64,000 bases of DNA from assembly GCA_039915945.1 (NCBI GenBank), contig JBDSMH010000102.1, forward strand, positions 26,008-90,007. The letters run 5' to 3'. Position 1 is the first letter of the stretch; each line of letters starts with the position of its first letter. Both the position numbers and the translations under genes were made by a program. The notes below the pieces were generated by a model that was given only the letters and a program-made list of their open reading frames with translations, was not told the DNA's origin and did not search any database. This stretch comes from DATLFA01 sp039915945 (GTDB lineage Bacteria > Actinomycetota > Acidimicrobiia > Acidimicrobiales > WLNW01). Below are positions 51,215 through 60,287 of this stretch, one piece after another.

Positions 51215-52753
51215 ATGAAGCTGACCGAACGGGTGCAGGCGCGAGCGGAAGAACGACGTTGGTGGATCCTGGCCGTGTTGTGCTTCAGCCTTCTGGTGAT
51301 CGTGCTCGACAATTCGATCCTCAACGTGGCGTTGCCGACGATCGTGCGCGAACTCCACGCCACCAATACACAGCTGCAATGGATGGTCGACTCGTACACA
51401 CTCGTATTCGCAGGTCTGTTGCTCACCGCGGGATCGCTCGGTGACCGCTTCGGCCGTCGCCCGGCACTGCAAGTCGGCTTTGCTCTGTTCGGTCTGGGCT
51501 CGTTGCTCTCGGCGGTCGCCGGCTCGCCGAACGTATTGATCGCGACGCGTGCGTTCATGGGTATCGGTGGCGCGTTCATCATGCCGGCGACGCTGTCGAT
51601 CATCACGAACGTGTTTCCCGCCCGCGAGCGGGGTCGGGCGATCGGTGTTTGGGCCGCCACTGCCGGCGTGGGCGCCGCATTAGGGCCGATCACCGGCGGG
51701 TTCCTGCTCGAACACTTCTACTGGGGTTCGATCTTTCTCGTGAACCTACCCATCGTCGTCGCCGGTTTGGTCGCCGGGTTCTTCCTGATTCCCGACTCGA
51801 GGGATCCGCACCCACCGCGCCTCGACCCGATCGGCGCCGTGTTGTCGATCATGAGCCTATCGACGCTGCTGTTCGCCGTCATCGAAGCGCCCGATCGTGG
51901 TTGGGGCAACACGATCACCGTCGCGTCCTTCGTCTTCGCCGCGGTGTTGCTCGCGGCGTTCTTCACCTGGGAGATACGCAGCGATCATCCGATGCTCGAC
52001 CTGACGTTCTTCCGCAATCCTCGATTCTCGGCGGCCAGCACCGCGATCATGCTCACGTTCTTCGCAATGTTCGGATCGCTGTTCGTGCTGACGCAGTACC
52101 TCCAGTTCGTGCTCGGCTACGACGCATTGCAGACGGGAGTGCGGTTGTTGGCCTTCGCCATCCCGATGATGGTCGTCGCACCGAACTCGAACCGCCTCGT
52201 CGAGAAGTTCGGCACCAAGTACGTCGTCAGCGCGGGCATGACGCTCACGGCCGTCGGACTCTTGCTGCTCACCGGCGCCCAGGGCGACTCGTCTTACGTT
52301 GACCTCGTGTGGCGCATGGTGATCACGGCGAGCGGCCTCGCGTTGACGATGGCGCCGGCCACCGAATCGATCATGGGATCACTGCCACTGGCCAAAGCCG
52401 GCGTGGGCTCCGCGGTGAACGACACGACCCGACAAGTGGGTGGCGCCGTCGGCGTCGCGGTCATCGGAAGCGTGTTCAACTCGTTGTACACCTCGACGGT
52501 GAGCGACCGATTGACCCCTCTCGCACTGCCGACCGACGTCGTCGAACGGGCCAAGGACTCCATCGGCGCCGCGATCATCACGGCCAATGGCATAGGCGGA
52601 GTCAACGGCACGGCAATCACCGATGCGGCGCGTGCCGGTTTCCTGCACGGCATGCACACCGGTCTCGTCGTCGGCGCAGTCGCGGCCGCGGTCGGCGTGG
52701 TGGTGACGTTGTTGTGGTTACCCTCCCGGGCGCCGGCCGAACGCAGTAGCTGA
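51215..52753 (+). CDS. MFS drug/proton antiporter, DHA2 (EmrB/QacA-like)
   Basis: The 512-residue protein has the 14-helix DHA2 pattern: LCFSLLVIVLDNSILNVALP (motif D1), LLTAGSLGDRFGRRPALQVG (motif A), IGGAFIMPATLSIITNVFPA, and GPITGGFLLEHFYWGSIFLV (motif C). GGTGGAG precedes the ATG at 51215. Members export drugs or toxic metabolites. No regulator is next to it. Confidence 0.92.
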   Translation: MKLTERVQARAEERRWWILAVLCFSLLVIVLDNSILNVALPTIVRELHATNTQLQWMVDSYTLVFAGLLLTAGSLGDRFGRRPALQVGFALFGLGSLLSAVAGSPNVLIATRAFMGIGGAFIMPATLSIITNVFPARERGRAIGVWAATAGVGAALGPITGGFLLEHFYWGSIFLVNLPIVVAGLVAGFFLIPDSRDPHPPRLDPIGAVLSIMSLSTLLFAVIEAPDRGWGNTITVASFVFAAVLLAAFFTWEIRSDHPMLDLTFFRNPRFSAASTAIMLTFFAMFGSLFVLTQYLQFVLGYDALQTGVRLLAFAIPMMVVAPNSNRLVEKFGTKYVVSAGMTLTAVGLLLLTGAQGDSSYVDLVWRMVITASGLALTMAPATESIMGSLPLAKAGVGSAVNDTTRQVGGAVGVAVIGSVFNSLYTSTVSDRLTPLALPTDVVERAKDSIGAAIITANGIGGVNGTAITDAARAGFLHGMHTGLVVGAVAAAVGVVVTLLWLPSRAPAERSS

Positions 52754-52755
52754 CG

Positions 52756-53244
52756 TCAGGACTCGCCGAGTCCGGCGAGGAAATCGGGCAGCGTTCCGAC
52801 CGCCACACCGGGGCCAAGACGGCTGAGTTGGCGCCGAGCGACGCGCCATCCGACCGACTGACGCACGACGTCGTCGTGCATCACCCCGAGCACCAAGAAG
52901 TCGGCTTCGGTCGACGAACGGGGCGCCGTCTCACGGACCCAATGCCACCCCTGCACGTAGTAGCGAGCGCTGCCTCTGTCTCCGTCGACGGTGATGTGGA
53001 GGTTCGTCACGGCGTGCATGCACGCCTCGAAGCGGGGCAACGACGCATCGAATCCTTCGCGGATGCCCTTCGTCCCTCGCCAGACGGCGAACCCGAAGTT
53101 CGCTTCGGGCACGACGCCGTCGAGTTCGGACGCGAACACCTCGTCGGCGAGCAGCGACCATCGCCCGCTGTCGATCAGGTACTGGCTCTCTGCGACGAGG
53201 TTGCTGATGGCGATCACATCGTCGGCGTTGTTCGGGTTTCCCAT
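52756..53244 (-). CDS. SnoaL/NTF2-like ring-hydroxylating-dioxygenase-beta-type protein
   Basis: The 162-residue product from ATG 53244 starts MGNPNNADDVIAISNLVAES and has QYLIDSGRWSLLADEVFASE, FAVWRGTKGIREGFD and HAVTNLHITVDGDRGSARYY with VQGWHWV, the SnoaL_4 pattern. It is convergent with the MFS gene and divergent from the enoyl-CoA hydratase, with the 48-bp inverted repeat between. Role unknown. Confidence 0.82.
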   Translation of the reverse strand: MGNPNNADDVIAISNLVAESQYLIDSGRWSLLADEVFASELDGVVPEANFGFAVWRGTKGIREGFDASLPRFEACMHAVTNLHITVDGDRGSARYYVQGWHWVRETAPRSSTEADFLVLGVMHDDVVRQSVGWRVARRQLSRLGPGVAVGTLPDFLAGLGES

Positions 53245-53319
53245 GGGCGCATTCTCACAGGTCGCCGCCGCCACGACCGTCGCCGCGCACTGACCGTCGC
53301 CCACCCCGCCGAAAACCTA

Positions 53320-53367
53320 TTCTGTTGGTGTTCTATAGGTGTCGACACCTGTAGAACACCAACAGAA
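53320..53367. promoter_or_regulatory. 48-bp near-perfect inverted repeat
   Basis: The left arm, TTCTGTTGGTGTTCTATAGG plus TGTC, pairs with the right arm through 24 bp with one mismatch and no spacer. It ends 13 bp before the hydratase ATG and 75 bp from the divergent NTF2-like start. It is likely an extended operator; it could also form a strong hairpin. Confidence 0.75.
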
Positions 53368-53380
53368 CGGTGGCGGTCGA

Positions 53381-54202
53381 ATGGATTTTCCCGAGATCGA
53401 GGGAATCGACGTGAGTCTCGAGGACCATCTGCTGCAGATCCGCATCCAGCGACCCGAACGGCGCAACGCGGTGACGCCCGATCAGATGAACTACATGAGC
53501 CGCATCTGTGCCGCGGCCGAGGACGACGACGACGTACATGTCGTCGTCCTTGCGGGCAACGAGAGCGCATTTTGCAGCGGGGCCGACCTCACCGACACCG
53601 ACCTGTCTGCCGGCGGTGGGCAAATCCCTCCGGTGTCGATGGGCCGCAACGTGTTCCTACCGTTCCTCGAGTTGAGCAAGCCACTCGTTGCCGCCATCGA
53701 TGGCGTCGCGGCGGGTGGTGGCCTCGGCCTCGCACTTTGCTGCGACATCCGCATCGCGTCGACCGAGGCGCGGTTCGCGACATCGTTCACTCGTATCGGC
53801 ATCACCGCCAATGACACGGTGGCGTGGCTGCTTCCGCGCATCGTCGGGACGGCAAAGGCGTTGGAGCTCATCTACGACGCGCGCCCGATCGACGCGGTCG
53901 AGGCCGAGCGAATCGGCCTCGTCAGCTACGTCTACCCCCGGCCCGAATTCGGCTACCGCGTAGCCGCGTTCGTGCAGCGACTACTCGAAGCGCCGCCGGT
54001 GGCGACACGCTTGTCCAAACGCCTGGTGCTGGACGGGCTGAATCGTTCCTACCGCGATCACGTGCTCGCACAGGAGTACGCGTCGCTGGCCAACCGCGCG
54101 CTCGCCGACAACGACATCAATGAAGGTGTCACTGCATTCAAGGAGAAACGTTCGCCCAAGTTCCAGGGCTCGCAGAAGAAGCCTCGGTGGGAGAACTACT
54201 GA
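53381..54202 (+). CDS. Enoyl-CoA hydratase/isomerase (crotonase) family protein
   Basis: The ATG at 53381 lies just after the inverted repeat; an in-frame GTG at 53339 would fall in it and is rejected. The 273-residue product has IRIQRPERRNAVTPDQMNYM, VLAGNESAFCSGADLTDTDL (oxyanion loop), AIDGVAAGGGLGLALCCDIR, and ATSFTRIGITANDTVAWLLP. The usual catalytic Glu near GLxP/E is not obvious, so hydratase chemistry is not certain. Its place next to an acyl-CoA catabolic region fits beta-oxidation. Confidence 0.9.
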   Translation: MDFPEIEGIDVSLEDHLLQIRIQRPERRNAVTPDQMNYMSRICAAAEDDDDVHVVVLAGNESAFCSGADLTDTDLSAGGGQIPPVSMGRNVFLPFLELSKPLVAAIDGVAAGGGLGLALCCDIRIASTEARFATSFTRIGITANDTVAWLLPRIVGTAKALELIYDARPIDAVEAERIGLVSYVYPRPEFGYRVAAFVQRLLEAPPVATRLSKRLVLDGLNRSYRDHVLAQEYASLANRALADNDINEGVTAFKEKRSPKFQGSQKKPRWENY

Positions 54203-54211
54203 CGACCTCCG

Positions 54212-55438
54212 TCACGCACCTCCCGGACCGTCCCATCGCACCAGGACAACCGTTGCGTCGTCGGCGAGGCTGTCCGAACGTTGATGGTCGCGGACGCTCG
54301 CGACGAGACGACGCAGGATTCCGTCGGGCCGTAGCAAATCTGACGCGTAGCGATTGGTCAGATCGACGAGACGATCGACACCGAAGAAGTCGCCTTCGGG
54401 CGTGCGCGCTTCGGTGACGCCGTCGGTGAAGAACAACACGCTGTCCCCTGGTTCGAGCGCTTCGGTCGCCACGGTCGGTGGCGCGCCCTCGATGCCCCAC
54501 GGCGGAGTAGGTTTGCTCACGAGCTCGGTGATGACCCGACCGTTGCGAATCAGTAGCGGACGAGGGTGGCCTGCGTTAGTCCACGTGAATGCCCCCGTAC
54601 CGAGATCGAGTCGACCGAGCAGGCCGGTGGCGAAGGAGTGATCGCGGTACCGCGCGAGGATCGCGGCGCCCAGCGCCGAATGCATGGCCTCGAGTGATCG
54701 CCCTTCACGTCGGTCATGGCGGTAACAACCCATGGCCAACGACGAGATCATCGCCGACCCCAGGCCGTGGCCCATCGCGTCCATGATCGCGACGTCGAGC
54801 ACCGAACCGTTGACGGCGTAGTCGAAGCAGTCGCCGCCGACGTCGTAGGCCGGCTCGACGAGACCGGCAATCGTGACCACGCCCGCCTTGAGCACGAGCG
54901 GGGGCAATAGATCCCACTGCATGCTCGCGGCGAGGCTCATGCTGCGACGGCGACGGTAGAGGTTGTAGAGATCGGTTGTACGCGCGTGGGCCACGATCAG
55001 ATACCCGGCGAACATCCCCAATTCCTCGCACGACCGAAGGATCTCGTCATTTACCGCCGGCAGGGTGAAGGCGAGCACACCCGTGGGGTCTGATCCTTCG
55101 ACAATCGGCACCCACACGCGGACCCCGTCGTCACGATCTGCCGTCGTCACCTGCTGGTCGACAAAGGCACGCCCCGCCATCGTCGTTGCCACCGTTTCGG
55201 TCGTCGGGACGGATGCGTGCGCCGAATGATCGGGCAGTGGTTCGAGCAATGTCTGGCCGAAGTCGATGAGATAGACCACGAGGTCGGTGGCGCCGATGGC
55301 CGCCGCGGCGTGGGCCAGGATCTGCGGTGTGGTTGCCGTGTTGGCGTCACGCGCCGCGCGCAGCGCCGACCCGTAGTCGATCGCTGCGCCTCGCGTTCGG
55401 GCGGAGAGTCGTCGTCGACGACGCGGTGTGTTCGTCAC
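54212..55438 (-). CDS. SpoIIE-type PP2C phosphatase with GAF-like input
   Basis: The 408-residue protein has a GAF-like N-terminal part (about 25-165; LVVYLIDFGQTLLEPLPDHS, VRVWVPIVEGSDPTGVLAF), a linker with SMSLAASMQWDLLPPLVLKA, and a SpoIIE domain (about 190-405): EPAYDVGGDCFDYAVN, VAIMDAMGHGLGSAMISSLA, WTNAGHPRPLLIRNG and LFFTDGVTEART. Metal-binding Asp residues (GGDCFD, DAMGHG, TDGVTE) are present. Such enzymes act on anti-anti-sigma factors. Its GTG start overlaps the YihY gene stop. Confidence 0.9.
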   Translation of the reverse strand: MTNTPRRRRRLSARTRGAAIDYGSALRAARDANTATTPQILAHAAAAIGATDLVVYLIDFGQTLLEPLPDHSAHASVPTTETVATTMAGRAFVDQQVTTADRDDGVRVWVPIVEGSDPTGVLAFTLPAVNDEILRSCEELGMFAGYLIVAHARTTDLYNLYRRRRSMSLAASMQWDLLPPLVLKAGVVTIAGLVEPAYDVGGDCFDYAVNGSVLDVAIMDAMGHGLGSAMISSLAMGCYRHDRREGRSLEAMHSALGAAILARYRDHSFATGLLGRLDLGTGAFTWTNAGHPRPLLIRNGRVITELVSKPTPPWGIEGAPPTVATEALEPGDSVLFFTDGVTEARTPEGDFFGVDRLVDLTNRYASDLLRPDGILRRLVASVRDHQRSDSLADDATVVLVRWDGPGGA

Positions 55439-56478
55439 GGGGTCACGTCGTCATCTTGTAGTGCGGTGCTTTCGGATCTCGCGCGCCGGCGCGCAGTGGC
55501 ATTTTGCCCATCATGTTCGAACCTGACGAGAACGGATTCGAAGCCCTTGACCCGTTGCGCGGCTGCGGCGTCGGTGTACGCCCGCTGATCACCCCGAGTG
55601 AGGTCGACGTCGTCGGTGAATGGAGTCCTCAACGATCGAGGATAGAGACGTTTGGCGCGCACGACGTTGATCTCGACGCACACGACCAGCGCGATGGCCG
55701 CGAGGAAGAGCCAAGCCACCAACCCGAGGACCAGCGCGAAGACGCCGTAGGTGTTGCTGGCGCCTTTGAACACATGGCCCACGTAGGCCGTTCCCGTCAA
55801 CTGCAGCAGTTGCCATGCCGCCGCGGCGGCCAACGCGCCGGGCGCAACTTGGCGAATCGTGAGCCGGTCTCCGGTCGACACGCGAAAGACGAGCACGAAC
55901 ACGACGGTGTTCACGATCACCGATGCCAGTGTTGCCAACACCGCAACCAAGCCGCTGATGTCGGCGCCGAAGGAGCGAGCACTGCTACCGAGCGCCGAGA
56001 GAACGGTCGTCGCCAACACCGGTATGCCGGCCGTCGCGATGAGGAGCAGGCTCCGTAGCCGCGCCTTGAGCGGGTTGGGACGAAGGTTTCGGGGCACGGC
56101 CCACGCGACGTTCATCGCATGCTGCGTCGCCTGAGCGACGCCCAGAGCGCCGTAGACCGCCGTCACCGCGCCGATCGCAACAGCGACACCGCTGCCGTGC
56201 AGCCCCTTGGGATCGCGCAACTCGTCGCCGATGATCGGGAATTGGCTCAAGGCAGAATCGAGGAAAACCTGCTGAAGGTGCGGGCTGCTCTGAAGGACGA
56301 AGCCGAGTATCGACGACAGCAAGAGCAACAACGGGAACAGCGACAGGAAGGCGTAGAACGTGATCAACGCAGCGAGGTAGGTCCCCTGGTCATCGAAGAA
56401 CTTGTAGATCACCGCAATCGGATAGCCCGCCCACGGATGGTGTCGCTGGTAACGATCGAGCCGCTCCGTCATCCGCAT
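55435..56478 (-). CDS. YihY/BrkB-family membrane protein
   Basis: The product, about 347 residues from ATG 56478, has six membrane segments: LAALITFYAFLSLFPLLLLL, SGVAVAIGAVTAVYGALGVA, LLLIATAGIPVLATTVLSAL, ISGLVAVLATLASVIVNTVV, QVAPGALAAAAAWQLLQLTG and VFALVLGLVAWLFLAAIALV. This is the YihY (formerly Rbn) pattern. The basic polar tail is long. Starts at 56532 or 56547 are possible. It overlaps the phosphatase gene by 4 bp. Its molecular role is unknown. Confidence 0.85.
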   Translation of the reverse strand: MRMTERLDRYQRHHPWAGYPIAVIYKFFDDQGTYLAALITFYAFLSLFPLLLLLSSILGFVLQSSPHLQQVFLDSALSQFPIIGDELRDPKGLHGSGVAVAIGAVTAVYGALGVAQATQHAMNVAWAVPRNLRPNPLKARLRSLLLIATAGIPVLATTVLSALGSSARSFGADISGLVAVLATLASVIVNTVVFVLVFRVSTGDRLTIRQVAPGALAAAAAWQLLQLTGTAYVGHVFKGASNTYGVFALVLGLVAWLFLAAIALVVCVEINVVRAKRLYPRSLRTPFTDDVDLTRGDQRAYTDAAAAQRVKGFESVLVRFEHDGQNATARRRARSESTALQDDDVTP

Positions 56479-56573
56479 GGCGCGGCGAAACTGCCTCTTC
56501 GGGGGGCCTGGCCGTCGCGCATGGTAGGTCACTACCCCAAAAAGCACCGGGGCAAAACGTCAGGTCCGGCACG

Positions 56574-57500
56574 TCACGGCTTGCGGCGGATCTTCTGCCG
56601 GTACATCTGCGCGTCCGCCGCTTTCAACAAGGAGTCGACCGTCGACTCCGGTTTGCTGCAGGCGAGTCCGAGCGAGGTCGTGATCGAAACCTCTGAGGCG
56701 CCGAATTGGAACGGCTGCGCCATCGCATCCGTCAGTCGTCTCGCGATGGCCTCAGCCCCCTCCGATGTGAGGCCCGGGCAGACCACCACGAACTCGTCAC
56801 CGCCGAATCGAGAGAGCAGATCGCCTTGTCGTAACGCGCGGCGAGCGCGGGCGGCGACCTTGACCAAGAGTTCGTCGCCGGCGTGGTGGCCGTAGGTGTC
56901 GTTGACCGCTTTGAAGCCGTTGAGGTCGAAGAACAGCACCCAGAGCAGCGCACCCGTGATCCTGCTCTCGGCGAGATGTTGTTCGATGTAGCGAACTGCC
57001 GATCTACGGTTGGGAAGGCCAGTCAACTCGTCGTGTTCGGACTCGGCGCAGAGGCGTTGCTCCAACAGCTTGCGAGCTGTGACGTCGACGTGAAACAGGA
57101 CGATTCCCGCACCATTGGCAACGGGAGCCGCTGCCGCGCTGAGCATGAACCAGCGGTCTTCGATCTCCGAAGCGCACGGGTAGTCGTGGTCCAAGCGCTG
57201 CCGATCGCCCGCGAGAATCTGGCGCACGCCGACCGCGATCTCGGCGGCGTCCTCGCAACCTGCCGCAGCGGCGCGGTCACAGACGCCGAGGTAGTTGACC
57301 CCGAGGCCGGTCGTGCGAGCCGAACCGCCGTTCAAGTGCGAGAACAAGCGCCATGCCTCATTCGTATCGACGATCACCCCGCCATCGTCGAGTACCGCGG
57401 CAATGGCACTCAGACGGTCGAATGCGAACGAGCGAAGCTCCAACACCCGCTCGGGTGCGCGCCCACTTCGGAGGGAGCGAGCGCTCTCGGGAACCCGCAC
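56574..57500 (-). CDS. PAS-GGDEF diguanylate cyclase
   Basis: The 308-residue protein starts at a GTG with GAGGAGG upstream. It has a PAS-like sensor (about 25-145; RLSAIAAVLDDGGVIVDTNE, WFMLSAAAAPVANGAGIVLF) and a GGDEF domain (about 155-305) with ELTGLPNRRSAVRY and SRFGGDEFVVVCPG. The intact GGDEF motif predicts c-di-GMP synthesis. No RxxD inhibitory site is obvious. It is divergent from the small cysteine-rich protein, with a DevR-box-like site between. Confidence 0.92.
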   Translation of the reverse strand: MRVPESARSLRSGRAPERVLELRSFAFDRLSAIAAVLDDGGVIVDTNEAWRLFSHLNGGSARTTGLGVNYLGVCDRAAAAGCEDAAEIAVGVRQILAGDRQRLDHDYPCASEIEDRWFMLSAAAAPVANGAGIVLFHVDVTARKLLEQRLCAESEHDELTGLPNRRSAVRYIEQHLAESRITGALLWVLFFDLNGFKAVNDTYGHHAGDELLVKVAARARRALRQGDLLSRFGGDEFVVVCPGLTSEGAEAIARRLTDAMAQPFQFGASEVSITTSLGLACSKPESTVDSLLKAADAQMYRQKIRRKP

Positions 57501-57595
57501 GTCGCCTCCTCATCACACTTGGGCACCCGACGAAGGCTGGATCGGTGCACTGCCGCTGCCTTTCCCATCGGCCCCAACAGTCGTTAGTTGAGTTC

Positions 57596-57609
57596 GGGAC
57601 CTTGGTCCA
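57596..57609. promoter_or_regulatory. DevR-box-like operator 6
   Basis: GGGACCTTGGTCCA differs from operator 5 only in its last base. Its first base is 49 bp upstream of the ATG at 57645, exactly as for operator 2 and the ATG at 5578. Confidence 0.7.
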
Positions 57610-57644
57610 TGGTCGTCGTTCGCCCGCGGCGCGACGATCGATCC

Positions 57645-57863
57645 ATGGATGCAACACGGCTAGTGACCGATACCAGCTTCATCGAGTGTCCGCGCCAGGG
57701 CGCTATTCACGTGGAGTACTGCATGGGCTGTCCGCGGTGTCTGACCGTCGAGGAGCGCGAAGGACAGACCATCGTCGTCTGCGAACCCGGGGACCAGAAA
57801 GTGGGGCCGTTGTGGGAACCGCTGCGCACCCCGCCCGCACCATTCCGGTTGTACGACGACTGA
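57645..57863 (+). CDS. Small Cys-rich protein behind a DevR-like box
   Basis: The 72-residue product has Cys at 15, 26, 29, 32 and 46 in FIECPRQGAIHVEYCMGCPR and VVCEPG. The YCMGCPRC run resembles a zinc ribbon or a metal-binding loop. No known family is recognised. Position after operator 6, with no upstream Shine-Dalgarno, suggests a leaderless DevR-controlled transcript. A redox or metal role is inferred. Confidence 0.65.
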   Translation: MDATRLVTDTSFIECPRQGAIHVEYCMGCPRCLTVEEREGQTIVVCEPGDQKVGPLWEPLRTPPAPFRLYDD

Positions 57864-57867
57864 GGAC

Positions 57868-58494
57868 CTACCGGCCGTCGACAATTTGACCGTGTGACGC
57901 GCGGCCGACGTCACTGTCGATGCCGCCGACCACATAGCGAAGGTGCGTCTCGAAGAGTTCTTCGACGTCTTCTTGGGTGACACCGGCAGGGTCGCCGCCG
58001 GCGAGTCGCCGATGGGTCGTGTCCGAATCAGCAAGCGTCGGACCGCCTTCCATTGCGACGAAGCCAACAGTGGCCCACATCAACAATCGGCACGCGCGCA
58101 CGGCAGCGTCGGAAGTGAATCCCGCGTTACGCATCGCGCCGATGAGTGGCCGCGATGCTTCGACATACGCCCAGCGACGCGCGCCCAGAATCAGCCGCGC
58201 ATCGGGCGCCTGGCGCAGCCGCGACCGCAGGGCGTGGGCCCAGCGTGTCGCATAGGACGACCACGGCTCGTCGATCGATGCCGCCGGCGCAAGATCGCGG
58301 AGAAGTCGGTCGGCTACCGCATCGAGCAACGCATCTTTGTTGCCGATGCGGCTGTAGAGCGGCACGGGCGACACACCGAGCCGTCCGGCGACGCTGCGCA
58401 TGCTGACAGCGTCGAGGCCGCTCTCGCGCAAGATCTCGATGGCCGCATCGAGGATCTCTTCCGCGCCGAGCTGGAAGTCGGACACTTTGGCCAT
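57868..58494 (-). CDS. TetR-family regulator
   Basis: The 208-residue protein starts MAKVSDFQLGAEEILDAAIE and has a TetR helix-turn-helix (LRESGLDAVSMRSVAGRLGV, SPVPLYSRIGNKDALLDAVA). The ligand domain has WATVGFVAMEGGPTLADSDT. It is 3 bp after the SDR gene and last in the operon acyl-CoA dehydrogenase-APH-SDR-TetR, so it probably regulates that operon. Confidence 0.9.
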   Translation of the reverse strand: MAKVSDFQLGAEEILDAAIEILRESGLDAVSMRSVAGRLGVSPVPLYSRIGNKDALLDAVADRLLRDLAPAASIDEPWSSYATRWAHALRSRLRQAPDARLILGARRWAYVEASRPLIGAMRNAGFTSDAAVRACRLLMWATVGFVAMEGGPTLADSDTTHRRLAGGDPAGVTQEDVEELFETHLRYVVGGIDSDVGRASHGQIVDGR

Positions 58495-58497
58495 CGA

Positions 58498-59253
58498 TCA
58501 GCTGCCACCGCCGTCGAGCACGACCATCTTGCCGTTCATGTACGACGACGCGTCGCTTGCGAGATACAACGCGGTGCCCACGATCTCGTCGGCATCGGCA
58601 ATGCGCCCGACGCTCACACGCGACGCGGCCATCTGCCAGGCTTCTTCGGTCGGCATGGACCGACGCAGACTGTCGGTGTCGAACGTGCCGCAGATGATGC
58701 CGTTCACTCGTATGCCTCTCGGTGCAAACTCTTGTGCGGAGGCCGCGGTGAGCACGTTGAGGCCCGCCTTTGCCATTGCGTACACCACAGTGAACGGCGC
58801 CGGATTCGTAGACGCCTTCGAACTGATATTGATGATCGAGCCGCCCGCCGGCATGTGCTCTGCCGCCAGCGCGCTCAGACGCAGCGGACCCTTGAGGTTG
58901 ACGTCGATCGTCTTGTCGAACAACTCGTTCGTCACGCCGAGCAGCGATGGCGGCACCGGCGCGATGCCGGCATTGTTGATGAGCACATCGATGCGACCGA
59001 ACTCTGCGACAGTCGCCGCGACGAGTGCCTCGCACTGCGACCAGTCGCCGACATGACACGACACCGCGAGCGCGCGGCGACCGATGGCATGGATCTCGCC
59101 GGCGACCTGTTCACACGGTTCGAGCTTGCGGCTGGCCACCACGACATCTGCGCCCGCCTCCGCGAACCCGAGGGCCATTGCCCGACCGAGGCCTTTGCTA
59201 CCGCCGGTGACGACCACGATCTTGCCGTCCGCCCGCAGAGTGGGAATTGTCAT
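58498..59253 (-). CDS. Short-chain dehydrogenase/reductase
   Basis: The 251-residue protein has VVVTGGSKGLGRAMALGFAE, DVVVASRKLEP (NADP-type basic residue after strand two), IDVLINNAGIAPVP (NNAG motif), INISSKAS with Ser, and FTVVYAMAKAGLNV with Tyr-x-x-x-Lys. All catalytic residues are present. It lies 2 bp after the APH-like gene and before the TetR gene. Confidence 0.92.
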   Translation of the reverse strand: MTIPTLRADGKIVVVTGGSKGLGRAMALGFAEAGADVVVASRKLEPCEQVAGEIHAIGRRALAVSCHVGDWSQCEALVAATVAEFGRIDVLINNAGIAPVPPSLLGVTNELFDKTIDVNLKGPLRLSALAAEHMPAGGSIINISSKASTNPAPFTVVYAMAKAGLNVLTAASAQEFAPRGIRVNGIICGTFDTDSLRRSMPTEEAWQMAASRVSVGRIADADEIVGTALYLASDASSYMNGKMVVLDGGGS

Positions 59254-59255
59254 CG

Positions 59256-60278
59256 CTACAACCTTTTCGTCGGGCGCTCGACCAGCGACGACGCACTGGC
59301 CAGCAGTAGGTCGGCCTGGCGGCCGAAGAACTCATGGACCGGCTTGTCGGACTGACCGCGGAGGAACTTCGCGTAGCTGCCTTCGAGCACGATGGCGAGC
59401 TTCCAACGCGCGAACACGTCATACCAAGCCAGATCGCTCGTGTCGCGCCCGGACCGATGCGCATAGCGCTGGATCAGCGCCTCCTCGCTCGGCAATCCCT
59501 CGGGGGCGAAGGCCGGTTGGCTGCGCATACCCAATGGCATGGTGCCCGTGGGATGGAAGATCAGCGCCCACGCGAGGTCGACGAGCGGGTCGCCGATCGC
59601 GGCCATTTCCCAGTCGACGATGGCAAGCAGCAGTGGCGGCGCAGCCTTGGCGAACAACACGTTGTCGAGTTTGTAGTCGCCGTGGAACAACGTGAGCGGC
59701 TTGTCGGGCGGCCGGTTCGCCTCGAGCCAGGCCGCCACAGTTTCGGCGACGGGCAGCTCACGACCACCATAGGAGTCGAGCTGCGTTTGCCAGCGTTGGA
59801 CCTGTCGTTCGAGATAGCGCTCGGGCCGAGCCATTTCACCGAGCCCGCATACCTGCCAATCGATCGCGTGCACGTCGACTATGGCATCGATGAGTTGTTC
59901 GAGCGCGGCGCCCTGTGTCTCGGGCGCGCTCGCCCATGCCGCAGGCACCCCCGCGCGAATCGGAACGCCGTCGATGTGCTCCATCAAATAGAAGGGGGCG
60001 CCGAAGACCTGCGCATCCGCGCAAGCGAGGATGGGTCGGGCGATCGACACCCGTTGATCCTTGATGGCGTCGAGGATGCGAAACTCGCGCAGCACGTCGT
60101 GCGCGGTGGACGAGCTGGCGTAGCGAGGTGCCCTACGCAGCACCCAATGCGAAGAGCCACGGCGCACCGAGAAGATTTCACAGGAACCGCCTCCGGCCAT
60201 GGGCTCAACCACTGTTGGCTGCCGATTGCTGAGCTGTTCGTCCAAGAACGCGGCAAGCGAAGCCGTGTCGTCACTCAT
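59256..60278 (-). CDS. APH-like phosphotransferase next to acyl-CoA dehydrogenase
   Basis: The 340-residue product has SHWVLRRAPRYASSSTAHDV (ATP lysine region), FYLMEHIDGVPIRA, LTLFHGDYKLDNVLFAKAAP (catalytic HGDYKLDN) and IVDWEMAAIGDPLVDLAWAL (metal IVDWE). The ATG at 60278 sits 9 bp after the dehydrogenase stop. Fusions with acyl-CoA dehydrogenase exist in eukaryotic ACAD10/11, whose kinase domain phosphorylates 4-hydroxyacyl-CoA; this layout suggests a similar function here, an inference. Confidence 0.9.
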   Translation of the reverse strand: MSDDTASLAAFLDEQLSNRQPTVVEPMAGGGSCEIFSVRRGSSHWVLRRAPRYASSSTAHDVLREFRILDAIKDQRVSIARPILACADAQVFGAPFYLMEHIDGVPIRAGVPAAWASAPETQGAALEQLIDAIVDVHAIDWQVCGLGEMARPERYLERQVQRWQTQLDSYGGRELPVAETVAAWLEANRPPDKPLTLFHGDYKLDNVLFAKAAPPLLLAIVDWEMAAIGDPLVDLAWALIFHPTGTMPLGMRSQPAFAPEGLPSEEALIQRYAHRSGRDTSDLAWYDVFARWKLAIVLEGSYAKFLRGQSDKPVHEFFGRQADLLLASASSLVERPTKRL

Positions 60279-60287
60279 CGCGGGCAC

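Noticed and set aside
57943..59355. 470-codon plus-strand frame
   Set aside because: It is antisense to the TetR and SDR genes, with no recognisable motif.
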